Assembly (NCBI GenBank): GCA_028819255.1
Contig: JAPPMB010000143.1
Location: 1-53,597 of the forward strand
Direction of reading: 5' to 3'
DNA: 53,597 nt
DNA from: Bryobacterales bacterium
GTDB lineage: Bacteria; Acidobacteriota; Terriglobia; Bryobacterales; UBA6623
Shown here: in pieces, positions 1 through 8,883 of the stretch
Numbering within the stretch: position 1 is the stretch's first letter
Layout: the number at the start of each line of letters is the position of its first letter
Notes under the pieces: model-generated
Seen by the model: the letters and a program-made list of their open reading frames with translations, nothing else
Told to the model about the DNA's origin: nothing
Databases searched by the model: none
Position numbers and translations under genes: made by a program

Positions 1-159
1 GACGGCGGGGTGGAGGAAGCCGAGCAACTGCGGCGGATCGCGGAGGAGCGGGCGAATGCCGCGGAGAAGCGGGCGGATAGCGCCGAGGAGCGGGTGCAGG
101 ACTTGGAGGAGCGGCTCCGGAATCTGACGGCCCGTAGGGGCGGGCAAGTGTCGGGCTAG
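1..159 (+). CDS. C-terminal coiled-coil tail of a protein cut by the window edge
   Basis: Frame 1 is open from the first base to a TAG at 157-159 and encodes 52 residues. They are almost entirely Glu, Arg and Ala in a heptad-like pattern, which is a clear coiled-coil. Such Ala/Glu/Arg tails are common at the C-terminus of Uma2-family (DUF820) nuclease-like proteins, but the catalytic domain would lie upstream of the window, so this identity is a guess. The following 278 bases up to 437 hold no gene I can support. Confidence 0.55.
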   Translation, partial: DGGVEEAEQLRRIAEERANAAEKRADSAEERVQDLEERLRNLTARRGGQVSG

Positions 160-437
160 GTGCGCAGGAAACACCGGACCTTGCGGTTGCGTCAATCCTC
201 CCGCTCGAAGACCCCGTGAGCCAAGGCCGCCCGTGACGCCCAGCCTTTGCGCAGCGACCGTCGCAGCCGAACCACGGTTTCCGGACGGGCAGTGCGGGGC
301 CCTGCCGGACTGCCTCTGTTCCACCCAGACAACTGCCCCTGTGTCGCGTCTGCCGAGTCGCCGGGATTCCTCGACACCGATGTGCCTGCCATGTGCTAGA
401 CTCCACCCGGAAGAGCCTCGGATCAGAGATCCGTGCA

Positions 438-3401
438 ATGTTTGTCCGCTCGCGATTCCCCACAGCATGTAACGCCTTGCTTCTTTGTGCGTTTACGGTC
501 TTTCTGTCGGTTGCTGGCGGGCAGGGCGCAGCACAGGGGGCCGCGGAGCCGCGATTCGAGTCCCACATTGCGCCGATCCTGCAGGCGAACTGTGTTGCCT
601 GCCACGGCGAGCAGTCGCCCCAGGCTGGACTGGACGTGCGGACCCGGGAAGCGCTGCTGGACGGTGGCAAGTCCGGGCCGGCGCTGGTTCCGGGTGCGCC
701 GGTCGAGAGCCTGCTCCTGCAGAAGACCGCTTCGGGAGCGATGCCCATGGGTGAGGCAAGTCTCTCGCCCCGCGAGATCGACCTGATCCGCCGATGGATC
801 GAGCACGGTGCGCCGCTGGCGGGCGAGAAGCCGTCCAGTGTCGGATCGGCCGTGCGGGGGAGGGCCAGCCCGCGCGAGGTCCTCGTCACAACCATCTACG
901 TCAAATGCCTGCTGTGCCACGGCCGCCGCCGCCAGGAGGGCGGGCTTGACCTGCGCACCAGAGAGTCGGCGCTGGCTGGCGGCGTATCCGGCCCCGCGTT
1001 CGTGCCCGGCGATCCCGAAGCGAGCCTGATGATCAGGCGCATCGCGGCAGAGGAGATGCCCCCCGAGCGGTATCAGGCCCGCCTGTCCTACCGCCCGGTG
1101 ACCTCGGACGAACTGGACAAGCTTCGCCAGTGGATCAGCGAAGGAGCACCGTGGGATGACGAGCTCCCGGAGGAGATCGACCCGGCGACGGACCCGCTCG
1201 TCAGCGACGCTGACCGCGATTTCTGGTCCTTCCGGCCACCCCGCCGGCCCGGCCTGCCCCGTGTCAACGCCCGGGATCGGGTCCGCCAGCCGATGGACGC
1301 GTTCCTGCTGGCCAGACTTGAGGCGAAGGGCCTGTCGTTCTCCGCCGACGCAGAGAGGCTGACGCTGATGCGCCGGGCGTTCTTCGATGTCACAGGGCTG
1401 CCCCCTTCCTCGGTGGAAGTCGAGGCCTTCCTGGCGGACCGCGAGGAGGGCAGCTACGAGAGGCTGGTGGATCGGCTCCTCGAGTCGCCCCGCTACGGGG
1501 AGCACTGGGGCCGGCGCTGGCTTGACGCGGCAGGGTATGCGGACTCCGAGGGGCAAGTGGATTTCGACGCCGTGCGCCCGCATGCGTGGCGGTATCGCGA
1601 CTGGGTGATCCGGGCGCTGAATGCCGACAAGCCCTACGACAGGTTTCTGGTCGAACAGATCGCTGGTGACGAGCTGTTCAATTATCGGGAAGCGCCGCAT
1701 CCGCTGGCGCCCGAAGAGAGCGACAAGCTGGTTGCGACCGGCTTCCTGCGGATGGGGCCTGACGGAACCTACAGCGTCTCGCAGGGATTCGTGGCGGAGC
1801 GGCTCACGGTCGTGGCCGACCAGCTGCAGATCCTGACATCCACGGTGATGGGGCTGACCGTCGCCTGCGCCCGCTGTCACGATCACAAGTACGACCCCAT
1901 ACCCCAGCGCGACTACTACCGGCTGAGCGCCGTCCTGAGGAGCGCCTACGATCCCTATGACTGGCTTTCTCCCAACGAGGCCGACATCGGCCCTGACGCG
2001 AACTGGAACGAGTCGAACAGCCGTCTGCTGCCCGGAGCCCCGGCGCGGGAAGTGGAGGAAGCAGCGCGGCACAACCTGCCGATCGAGACGGAAATCGCCG
2101 CGGTCGCAGGGCGGCTGGAGGCGCTGCCAGGCCCGCTGCGCAAGAGACTTCTGGACGAGAAGGTGCCAGGTGTCGATATCGGCGCGCAGGCCGATCTTCG
2201 CGGGATCTTGGGCGAGGGCCTCGACCATCACGCCGAGGAGGCCGGAGTTCAGGAAGAGCTCGCGGAGAACGACCCAGCCTATTTGCGGGCTGTCGAGCTC
2301 CTGGAGTCGTTCGTTGAGGAGCGCCTGAGCCTCAAGACCAAGCCGCTGGTCCGCGCACTCTTCGACATGGGAGGGGACCCCACTCCCGTCCACATCCTGT
2401 ACCGCGGCGAGCATCGCAATCCAGGTCCGCCTGTGGGCCCCGGTGTCCCCTCGGTGCTCAGCACGGGCATCCGGCCCTACCGCCTGCAGCCCCTCGAATG
2501 GTCGAGCGGCCGCCGGCTCGCGCTCGCCGAATGGCTCGTGCAGCCAAGCCATCCACTGACGGCCAGGGTCATGGTGAACCGCGTCTGGCAACACTACTTC
2601 GGCAATGGGATCGTGCCGACCGCGGGCAATTTCGGCCTCACGGGGGCCCCGCCGACGAATCCGGAGCTCCTTGACTGGCTGGCCGTCGAGTTCGTGGAGC
2701 AGGGCTGGAGCCTGAAGGCCCTGCACCGCCTGATCCTGACCTCGACCGCCTATCGCCAGAGCTCGCGCGCGGAAGAGTCCGTCCGGACCCGCGACCCCGA
2801 AAACGTGCTGCTGTCCCGCTTCCCAATGCGGCGGCTCGACGCGGACGCGATCCACGACTCCGTCCTCAAGGCGGCCCAGCGTCTGGACACCGAACCGTTC
2901 GGCCCGCCCGACGAGATTGACGTCAAGCCGGACGGCGAAGTCGTGGCAACCGACCGCGCCGCCGGACAGCGACGCAGCATCTACGTCCAGCAGAGGCGGT
3001 CGAAGCCGGTCACGATGCTGGAAGCGTTCGACGCTCCCCAGCTCAAGCCCAACTGCCTGAAGCGGTCGAATTCGACCGTGGCGTCCCAGGCGCTGCAGAT
3101 GATGAACAGCGAAGTGCTTCGGGCGAACTCCCGCTACATGGCCGGCCGGGTGATCGACGCGGTCGGCGATGATCCCGGGGACCAGATCGAAAGGGTCTAC
3201 CTGACTTCGCTGGCCCGCATGCCGACGGACGGGGAGCGTGCTGACGGCGTGTTCACACTGGAAGAAATGACCAAGGCATGGGAGCGCAGGCTCGAGGAGC
3301 AGGTCCCCATGGAGCCGAAGCGGACCAGGGCCCGCTGGCTGGCGCTCGCCACGCTCTGCCACGCGGTCCTCAACTCCGCCGAGTTTCTCTACATCGACTG
3401 A
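438..3401 (+). CDS. PSD1 and planctomycete cytochrome C domain-containing protein (DUF1549/DUF1553)
   Basis: Exported c-type cytochrome of 987 residues. The ATG at 438 is chosen because it directly precedes a signal peptide (basic start, then a hydrophobic stretch ending near an AQG/AAQ cleavage region); an in-frame GTG at 393 would add 15 residues that spoil it. Two haem-binding motifs of the planctomycete cytochrome type lie in tandem: CVACH at about residues 52-56 and CLLCH at about 157-161, each followed by an LDVRT/LDLRT segment. The DUF1549 domain follows, with a further CARCHDHKYDPI motif near residue 477, then the DUF1553 domain to the end. The family is abundant in Planctomycetes, Verrucomicrobia and Acidobacteria, nearly always beside a DUF1501 gene as here, and is thought to act in periplasmic oxidation linked to polysaccharide catabolism; the substrate is unknown. 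It forms an operon with the next gene, 16 bp downstream. Confidence 0.93.
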   Translation: MFVRSRFPTACNALLLCAFTVFLSVAGGQGAAQGAAEPRFESHIAPILQANCVACHGEQSPQAGLDVRTREALLDGGKSGPALVPGAPVESLLLQKTASGAMPMGEASLSPREIDLIRRWIEHGAPLAGEKPSSVGSAVRGRASPREVLVTTIYVKCLLCHGRRRQEGGLDLRTRESALAGGVSGPAFVPGDPEASLMIRRIAAEEMPPERYQARLSYRPVTSDELDKLRQWISEGAPWDDELPEEIDPATDPLVSDADRDFWSFRPPRRPGLPRVNARDRVRQPMDAFLLARLEAKGLSFSADAERLTLMRRAFFDVTGLPPSSVEVEAFLADREEGSYERLVDRLLESPRYGEHWGRRWLDAAGYADSEGQVDFDAVRPHAWRYRDWVIRALNADKPYDRFLVEQIAGDELFNYREAPHPLAPEESDKLVATGFLRMGPDGTYSVSQGFVAERLTVVADQLQILTSTVMGLTVACARCHDHKYDPIPQRDYYRLSAVLRSAYDPYDWLSPNEADIGPDANWNESNSRLLPGAPAREVEEAARHNLPIETEIAAVAGRLEALPGPLRKRLLDEKVPGVDIGAQADLRGILGEGLDHHAEEAGVQEELAENDPAYLRAVELLESFVEERLSLKTKPLVRALFDMGGDPTPVHILYRGEHRNPGPPVGPGVPSVLSTGIRPYRLQPLEWSSGRRLALAEWLVQPSHPLTARVMVNRVWQHYFGNGIVPTAGNFGLTGAPPTNPELLDWLAVEFVEQGWSLKALHRLILTSTAYRQSSRAEESVRTRDPENVLLSRFPMRRLDADAIHDSVLKAAQRLDTEPFGPPDEIDVKPDGEVVATDRAAGQRRSIYVQQRRSKPVTMLEAFDAPQLKPNCLKRSNSTVASQALQMMNSEVLRANSRYMAGRVIDAVGDDPGDQIERVYLTSLARMPTDGERADGVFTLEEMTKAWERRLEEQVPMEPKRTRARWLALATLCHAVLNSAEFLYID

Positions 3402-3417
3402 GCAGGAGGAGGCGAGG

Positions 3418-4890
3418 ATGAGAGCGGCAGGAACCCGCAGCGAGCGTCGGGACCGGAGTTCAACGAGGCGTGACTTCTTCTCACGTGTTGGTGACGGACT
3501 GCACGGCGCGGCGCTGGCATCCCTGCTCGGCCAGGACTTGCTGGTGCCGCGGACCGCGTCCGCGGCGACCGGTGAGCGTCACGTTCACGACCTCAGAGCC
3601 CGGCAGCCGCACTTCGAGCCTCGGGCCACGTCCGTGATCCAGTTCTTCATGAATGGCGGGCCGAGCCAGGTCGACCTGTTCGACCCCAAGCCCGCCCTCG
3701 CGAAGTACGAGGGGCTGCCTCCCGGGCGCGACCTTGCCAACGACATCGAATTCATCAACGAGGCCGGCGGCTTCATGCCCTCGCCGTACCGCTTTTCCAG
3801 GCACGGGCAGTCGGGAATCGAGATGTCCGAGATCCTGCCGCACCTGTCCGGCCACGTCGACGACATCGCGTTCATCCGCTCGATGTTCACGACACACTTC
3901 AACCACGAGCCCGCGATCTTCATCATGCAGGGCGGCCGGCAGTTCTCGAACCGGCCGACCGTCGGCTCTTGGATCGTGTACGGCCTGGGTTCGGAGAACC
4001 AGAATCTGCCGGCCTACGTCGTGCTGGACGACCCCAAGGGCCTGCCGGTCAACCACATCCAGAACTGGCAGGCGGGGTGGCTGCCGCCGGTATTCCAGGG
4101 GACACGGGTCCGGTCAGAGGGATCCCCGCTGCTCAACCTCAAGCCTGAGGAGGAGTACCCGGCGCCGGTGCTTGATCTCGCGCGGTCCCTGCTGGCCCGC
4201 ATGGACAGGAGGCACCGGGACGCGCGGATGGGTCAGCCCGAGCTGGAGGCCCGCCTGATGAACTATGAGCTGGCGGCCCGCATGCAGCTGGCAGCGAGCG
4301 ACGCCCTCGACGTGATGCAGGAGAGCGAGGAGACGCGCGAGATGTACGGGCTGAACAGCGAGCGGACTGCATCCTACGGCAGGCGGTGCCTGATGGCGCG
4401 ACGGCTGGTGGAGCGCGGTGTCCGGCTGGTGCAGATCTACATCGAGGGCCAGATCTGGGACAACCACTCCGACCTCGACACCTCCCTGCGGTATGCCTGC
4501 GGAAAGACAGACCAGCCGATTGCGGCGCTGATCCGCGACCTCAAGCGCACCGGTCTGATCGACCAGACCCTCCTGGTCTGGGGCGGGGAGTTCGGACGGC
4601 TTCCACTGGCCCAGAGCCGCGACGCCGGAGTTGCCGGCCGCGACCACGGCCCGACCGGGTTCACGGTCTGGCTGGCCGGAGCCGGCGTCAAGGGCGGGAC
4701 AATGCACGGAGCCACGGACGAGATCGGGTACAAGGCCGTCGAGAACCGTGTTAGCGTGCATGACCTGCACGCGACGATCCTGCACGAGATCGGAATGAAC
4801 CACCGCGATCTGGTCTATTCCCATGACGGCCGCGACGAGCGCCTGACCGACGAGTTCCCGGCGCGGGTCGTGACCGAGATCCTAGCCTGA
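3418..4890 (+). CDS. DUF1501 domain-containing protein
   Basis: 490 residues. A start-proximal AGGAGG-like sequence ends a few bases before the ATG. The N-terminus has a twin-arginine-like segment (TRRDFFSRVGDG) and a weakly hydrophobic stretch, suggesting Tat export. The body matches DUF1501, an alkaline phosphatase/sulfatase-superfamily fold: metal-site-like features include the FFMNGGPSQVDLFDPK segment near residue 78, TTHFNHEPAIFIMQGG, and WGGEFGRLPL with a following RDHGPTGF near the C-terminus. No formylglycine sulfatase motif is present. DUF1501 genes are the standard partner of PSD1 cytochromes, and here the pair is co-transcribed. The biochemical activity of the family has not been established; export and joint function with the cytochrome are inferred. 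Confidence 0.92.
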   Translation: MRAAGTRSERRDRSSTRRDFFSRVGDGLHGAALASLLGQDLLVPRTASAATGERHVHDLRARQPHFEPRATSVIQFFMNGGPSQVDLFDPKPALAKYEGLPPGRDLANDIEFINEAGGFMPSPYRFSRHGQSGIEMSEILPHLSGHVDDIAFIRSMFTTHFNHEPAIFIMQGGRQFSNRPTVGSWIVYGLGSENQNLPAYVVLDDPKGLPVNHIQNWQAGWLPPVFQGTRVRSEGSPLLNLKPEEEYPAPVLDLARSLLARMDRRHRDARMGQPELEARLMNYELAARMQLAASDALDVMQESEETREMYGLNSERTASYGRRCLMARRLVERGVRLVQIYIEGQIWDNHSDLDTSLRYACGKTDQPIAALIRDLKRTGLIDQTLLVWGGEFGRLPLAQSRDAGVAGRDHGPTGFTVWLAGAGVKGGTMHGATDEIGYKAVENRVSVHDLHATILHEIGMNHRDLVYSHDGRDERLTDEFPARVVTEILA

Positions 4891-5147
4891 CCGGAGGGCG
4901 TTCCGCTCCGCCATGGCGCGGCGATGCGTCCGCATGCCTCCCAACGTGGCGTCGCCCAACGATGGAGAACACGGACGGCAGTGATTCCCAATTCGGGTTT
5001 CTTGAGCGCCGACTCCGTCACCGGCACCTGGATCGAATCCAGCATCCGCCGCAAGGCACCGGACTGCAAGGCCTGGCAGCAGACCTGCCACGACCCGTCC
5101 GTGACGAGCCTGAACCTGAAAGTGACGGTCGGCCAAAGTCGCCGGCA

Positions 5148-5453
5148 TCGCGTGCGCTGGCGGAGCGAGGCGGAAGGCCATATTCCGGCGAAGGTTGCGT
5201 TCGTGGAGAACGGGACCACCTACTGCCTCGCGCGCCTCGGCTGCCATTTCGAGCTTGGCTCCGACGGTCTGGCCAGCCTGCTGGTGGCGATCAACCTGCT
5301 CGCCTTCGCCTTCCACTCCGCGCTCGACAGCCTGCGCGGCCTGTGGCGCCAGCCGCGCAACTGCTTCGAAAACCTGCGCACCACCGGGCGCCTGTTCGTT
5401 CTCCCGCACCGAACCGCGCTGTCCGAGATCCTACTCAAGAAACGGCCGACGCC
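5148..5453 (+). pseudogene. Decayed transposase C-terminus (ISNCY-like)
   Basis: A short open stretch encodes a segment that aligns by eye with the end of ISNCY-type transposases: an RxRWxxE patch, then GCHFELGSDGLASLL followed by INLLAFAFHSALDSL, where active copies have a GYHxEHxFGHG motif and an LNLLAFxxHTxLD helix. The Gly-His part is already altered (ELGSDG), no catalytic Asp residues are found upstream, and the frame runs on into unrelated sequence. It is therefore an old fragment, not a gene. The flanks (4891-5147 and 5454-5673) hold nothing else I can support. Confidence 0.5.
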
Positions 5454-5673
5454 CGCTCGATGTTCCCACCGCCCAGCAGCACCGCCGTGCCAGCCTCTGC
5501 GGGCCGCGGCGCGGCACTGCGGTGGCACAAGACTCCCAGCTTTTCCGCCCCGGCGCCCACAGCGCGGAACTGGCACGAACCGCCACACTGCAATTGGTGC
5601 CTCGAAGACCGGCACCCACGCCCATGACGCCACTGCATTCGCCACTCTGAGAATTGTCGGCAGAGCCCGAAAG

Positions 5674-5697
5674 GCATACACCTGAATTGGTGTATGC
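5674..5697 (+). promoter_or_regulatory. vapBC operator: perfect 9-bp inverted repeat overlapping a -10 box
   Basis: GCATACACC and GGTGTATGC form a perfect inverted repeat around TGAATT. The right arm contains TATGCT (5693-5698), a plausible -10 hexamer ending 7 bases before the vapB ATG. No Shine-Dalgarno fits between, so the transcript is probably leaderless. Binding of the VapB/VapC complex here would block RNA polymerase, the usual autoregulation of type II systems. The repeat is directly visible; its role is inferred from position. Confidence 0.72.
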
Positions 5698-5705
5698 TAC
5701 ACACT

Positions 5706-5930
5706 ATGAGAACCAATGTCGTGCTGGACGACGCCTTGGTGCGGCAGGCCATGGAACTGACTGGAACGCGGACGAAGCGGGATGTTATTCATCTGGCCCT
5801 TGCGAAGCTCGTAGAACGGAAGACACGTCTCAACCTGCTGGAACTAGCCGGCGAAATTGAATTCGCGGACGACTTCGACCACAAGGCGTTGCGCCAGTTG
5901 CGAGGCCGACACCAACGTGATCATCGTTGA
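5706..5930 (+). CDS. vapB: VapB-family antitoxin
   Basis: 74 residues. The N-terminus, starting MRTNVVLDDALVRQAMEL and followed by GTRTKRDVIHLALAKLV, is the ribbon-helix-helix-like DNA-binding domain of VapB antitoxins. The C-terminal part (LNLLELAGEIEFADDFD) is the kind of segment that wraps the toxin. An in-frame ATG four codons upstream lies inside the operator/-10 region, so the ATG at 5706 is preferred. The end overlaps the start of vapC by 14 bases, implying translational coupling. The perfect inverted repeat just upstream fits autorepression. The gene looks intact although surrounded by decayed mobile DNA. Confidence 0.88.
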   Translation: MRTNVVLDDALVRQAMELTGTRTKRDVIHLALAKLVERKTRLNLLELAGEIEFADDFDHKALRQLRGRHQRDHR

Positions 5931-6309
5931 CACGTCTATCTGGGTGGAGGTTCTTCGCGACAGCCGCAAGCGGGGCCAAGTGGAAGGTGCGCTCGCAGGG
6001 GCTGACGCCTACCTCACGCGCTTTACTCAAATGGAGCTTCTCGTGGGTGCCGGTCGAGAGGACCAATGGAGTCGCTTGGAGCGCTACTTGTCGGTTCAGA
6101 AGTACGCTGAGGCCGACAGCAGCACGTGGCGCGATGCCGCCCGAACCTACTATGAACTTCGACGCATGGGCAAGACGGTTCGCAGTCCGATCGATTGCTG
6201 CATCGCTGAAATCACCATTGCGCACGATGCTTCGCTGCTACACAGGGATCGCGACTTCCGAGCAATAGCATCCGTCAGGCCGCTTCGCGAGCGCTGGCTG
6301 GACCTCTAG
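5917..6309 (+). CDS. vapC: VapC-family PIN-domain ribonuclease toxin
   Basis: 130 residues from a GTG at 5917, chosen because it immediately precedes the PIN-domain opening IIVDTSIWVEVLR and overlaps the antitoxin gene; a longer start at 5857 would add a non-homologous Thr/Arg-rich extension. Conserved acidic PIN residues are visible: Asp in VDTSIW, Glu in QMELLVGA, Asp in SPIDCCIAE and Asp in HRDRDF. The family cleaves tRNA or rRNA in a Mg2+-dependent way when not bound by VapB. The left end of a complete IS lies three bases after the stop codon, so the toxin is undamaged. Confidence 0.9.
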   Translation: MIIVDTSIWVEVLRDSRKRGQVEGALAGADAYLTRFTQMELLVGAGREDQWSRLERYLSVQKYAEADSSTWRDAARTYYELRRMGKTVRSPIDCCIAEITIAHDASLLHRDRDFRAIASVRPLRERWLDL

Positions 6310-6312
6310 CCC

Positions 6313-6329
6313 CTGAATTTCGAACATCG
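6313..6329 (+). repeat. Left terminal inverted repeat of the IS
   Basis: CTGAATTTCGAACATCG, paired with the inverted copy at 8856-8872 (one mismatch). The outer flanking bases are not complementary, so 6313 is taken as the IS boundary. Confidence 0.8.
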
Positions 6330-6330
6330 A

Positions 6331-8737
6331 TCAATTTCGGGGTGTCACTATTTCGCCCTGCTGGGACGGGCCGGCAGAGTCGCCGGCAGACCCTCCCCCG
6401 GCGCCGGGATCGTGCGGGAGGATCTCGTAGACCAGGCGCAGACTGGTTCCCGGGTACAGCGTCCGGGTCCGGTTGAGTTCCTCCAGCAGGGGAGCCAGGG
6501 CGAGGTCGTGTCCCCGGCCGGCCTGGTGCAGCAGCCGCACGGTGAGCGTCCCGGCCGACGGGTCCGGCACAATGCCTGCATCGCTGGAGAGCATCGCCTT
6601 GACCAGCGTCCGCGCAGTTTCCGGACGGCTCAGGCCGGGTGCCAGCGCTGCTGCCAGCCGCGTCTCCGCCCGGTAGACGATCATGCGCAGCTCGTCGAGC
6701 AGGTCCCGCATCGGCGTGGTGAGCGCCTGCAGGCGGTCCTTCTCTGAGAGGTCCCCGGGCCGCATCTTCCGACCGCTCTCCCGACGCGCCGTCCGCAGTC
6801 CCTCGAGGTGGCGGTCGGCGGTCCGGATGTCGGCCTGCAGCCGTTGCGCCTGCTTCGATCCGCGCGGAGCCCCGGCGAGCTGCAGGCGCAGATCCGCGGC
6901 CCGTCGCCGCAGCCTCTCCACCGCGTTGTTGAGGAAGCGCCAGCCCGGGTTGACCACCTGCGCGTCGGGATCCACCGCCTCCAGCGTGTGGTCCGCCAGG
7001 GTGTCGAGTCCAAACTCCTCGCGCATGTACTTGAAGAAGTTCTCCTGCGTCCAGCGGGCGCGCAGCAGGCCTGCGACCTGCTCCATTGAATGTCCGGGAT
7101 GGGTCGTGACCAGGGCCGGCTGGCGCTGGCCCGGCCCCGGCCGGCCCGACCGCCGGATCGGCTTGCGCGGCTGACCGCTGCGGTTCTCCAGCGGCCGCCG
7201 CCGGTCAATCCAGAAGCGGATCTCGCGCACGGGGCAGCCCGTGCTCAGGGTCGCCTTCCGCTCGGCCACCCTGCCCTCCAGCGTGACCGTCCCCAGCGGC
7301 CCGGGCAGCGGAATGCTGCGCTTCCGGAACTCCTTCTCCGGCCAGCGCTCGGCCTGTTTCCCCTTGCGCCAGCTGATGACCGCAATGCCGCGCTTGCGGA
7401 GTGCGGTGAACAGGGGCGGGCTCCAGCCGTTGCGGTCGAACACCAGAGTCAGCCGCGGCCGCTCCGGATCCGCCCCCTCGCCCGCCAGCCCCAGCTCCTC
7501 CAGCTGCGGCACGATGCCCTCGCGGATCTCCGCCGCCACCGATCCGCTCACCCCCTTGTGCACGCACAGCAGGGGAGCTCCTCCCAGCTGGTGCGTCCAG
7601 TAGCTGGTCGCCGCCGGCAGGCACAGCTTCTGGCGGGGCACGAACTGCTTCTGCAGCCGCCCCTTGCCCGTGTACACCTTCACGTGGCCGTCCACGAACA
7701 GCGTGGCGACCGCGTCCGGATCCTCTGCGGCCCAGGCTTGCGCCAAGGCCCCGCGCCAGGCTGCCAGCCGCTCCGGATGTGCGACCAACTGGCGCAGCCG
7801 GCGCCGCAGCGTGCGCGGGCAGGGACAGCGGTCCAGACCCAGCAGGCAGCCCCACTCGCCCGGCTGGACGGTGTCGAGCCGCTCCACCCGCCGCAGGCGC
7901 AGCAGGAGCAGGAAGGCGAGCGTGAGCAGGACGGAGCGCACGCCGTAGTAGCCCGGCGGCAGGTGCAGCTTGCCGGCATGGGCCAGCAGGCCCTCGGCCA
8001 GCAGGACGGGCAGGGCCGTGAGCACCCCGCCGCCGGCCACCGCGGAGGCCGGGGAGGGGAAACGGGGCTCCTGCTCGCTCTTGCCGCCCAGACTGGTCTC
8101 CGCCCGCCCCTGGGTGTCATGCGTCGCCCGGCCCTGCGGGGCCTGCGCGTCCCGCCGGTTGCGCTGCTCCCGGCCCAGGGCCTGGGTGCGGACCGTCCCT
8201 GCGTCCGCCTCCGCTGGTGCGCTCTCGGGTTCGACGCTCGCCGCGGCCTGCGGGTTCTCCACCACGGCCGGCAGCAGGCCCTCGAGCTTGTAGGTGCGCA
8301 GCGTGGAGTAGCAGAGATCGAGTTCGCGGGCAGTGCGGCGCAGGCTGGTGCCGTCGGCCAGCATGCGGGCGGCCCGCTGCAGGATCTCGGGATCCTCGAT
8401 GCCGTGGCGACGGCGCCTCTTGTGGACCTTCTTGAAGCCGGCCTCCCCCTCGCGTTCGAGGCGCTGACGGGCGCGCATGACCGTACGGGGACTAGATGTC
8501 GAAGGCGCGCGCCAGATCGGCCAGGGTGGCCAGCTTGTGCAGAGCGCAGTGTGCGAGGCAGCGGTTGCGGGAGCGGAAGTCGTCGACGCAATGGGAGGCG
8601 AAGGGAAGAATGAAGGCGAAGTAGACGACTCGGTCCCCGTCGAAGAGGAGGCTGAGATGGCGGTTGACGGGGACCGCGTCGCCCGGCTGGAGATCGATGG
8701 CCTGGGGAAGACCGGAGGGAAGAATCTGGCCTTTCAT
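6331..8737 (-). pseudogene. DDE-type transposase split by a frameshift
   Basis: The coding sequence starts at the ATG at 8737. The first 81 codons (MKGQILPSGLPQAIDL through LADLARAFDI) end at a TAG (8492-8494). The rest continues in another frame from about 8500 as TSSPRTVMRARQRLEREGEA and runs to 6331 (715 residues from the internal ATG at 8478). Joining the parts gives a single helix-turn-helix region (LATLADLARAF-xxSPRTVMRARQ), so the original gene was one frame; the shift is equivalent to +1. Candidate catalytic acids are FVDGHVKVY, LVFDRNGWSP and the Glu of TQENFFKYMREEFGLD. The catalytic part is intact. Either an indel has inactivated the gene, or +1 frameshifting yields the full protein; no known shift signal is evident. 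Confidence 0.75.
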
Positions 8738-8743
8738 AGTGAC

Positions 8744-8773
8744 AGTATAAAATGGCCGGATACTCAGAGTCAG
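8744..8773 (-). promoter_or_regulatory. Possible transposase promoter
   Basis: On the minus strand CTGACT (8773-8768) and TATACT (8749-8744) are separated by 18 bp and lie just upstream of the transposase ATG at 8737. The -10 match is good and the -35 match moderate. Confidence 0.4.
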
Positions 8774-8855
8774 GTCGATTCCGGTCCCAGAAAAAATGGC
8801 GCAAGTGCTTGATAGTCAGGCGGTTGCCTGACAACGTCGTCGATGGCCTGATCTA

Positions 8856-8872
8856 CGATGTTCGGAATTCAG
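8856..8872 (-). repeat. Right terminal inverted repeat of the IS
   Basis: Reads CTGAATTCCGAACATCG on the minus strand, matching the left repeat at 16 of 17 positions. Confidence 0.8.
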
Positions 8873-8883
8873 AGACTGAGGGG

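Larger units (their letters stand above)
6313..8872. mobile_element. Complete insertion sequence, 2,560 bp, with 17-bp terminal inverted repeats
   Basis: The left end at 6313-6329 and the reverse complement of 8856-8872 match at 16 of 17 positions. Between them lies one transposase gene on the minus strand filling almost the whole element. No clear target-site duplication is visible in the bases outside the repeats. I cannot assign an IS family: the transposase is a DDE type with a long N-terminal helix-turn-helix region. The element sits directly between vapC and an IS200-like element. Confidence 0.8.

Noticed and set aside
423..3362. Very long minus-strand open frame (979 codons) opposite the PSD1 cytochrome gene
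   Set aside because: It mirrors the codon structure of the opposite gene, a common effect in GC-rich DNA. Its product has no domain pattern, whereas the plus-strand protein has clear haem and DUF motifs.
8478..8500. Programmed frameshift site in the IS transposase
   Set aside because: The required change is +1-equivalent and no slippery heptamer or downstream structure was evident, so it is reported as a frameshift of unknown cause.
7090..8613. 507-codon plus-strand open frame across the IS transposase
   Set aside because: Low-complexity Arg/Gln/Pro-rich product with no domains, antisense to a transposase with DDE motifs.
6305..8880. Target-site duplication around the complete IS
   Set aside because: The bases directly outside the two inverted repeats show no convincing direct repeat.
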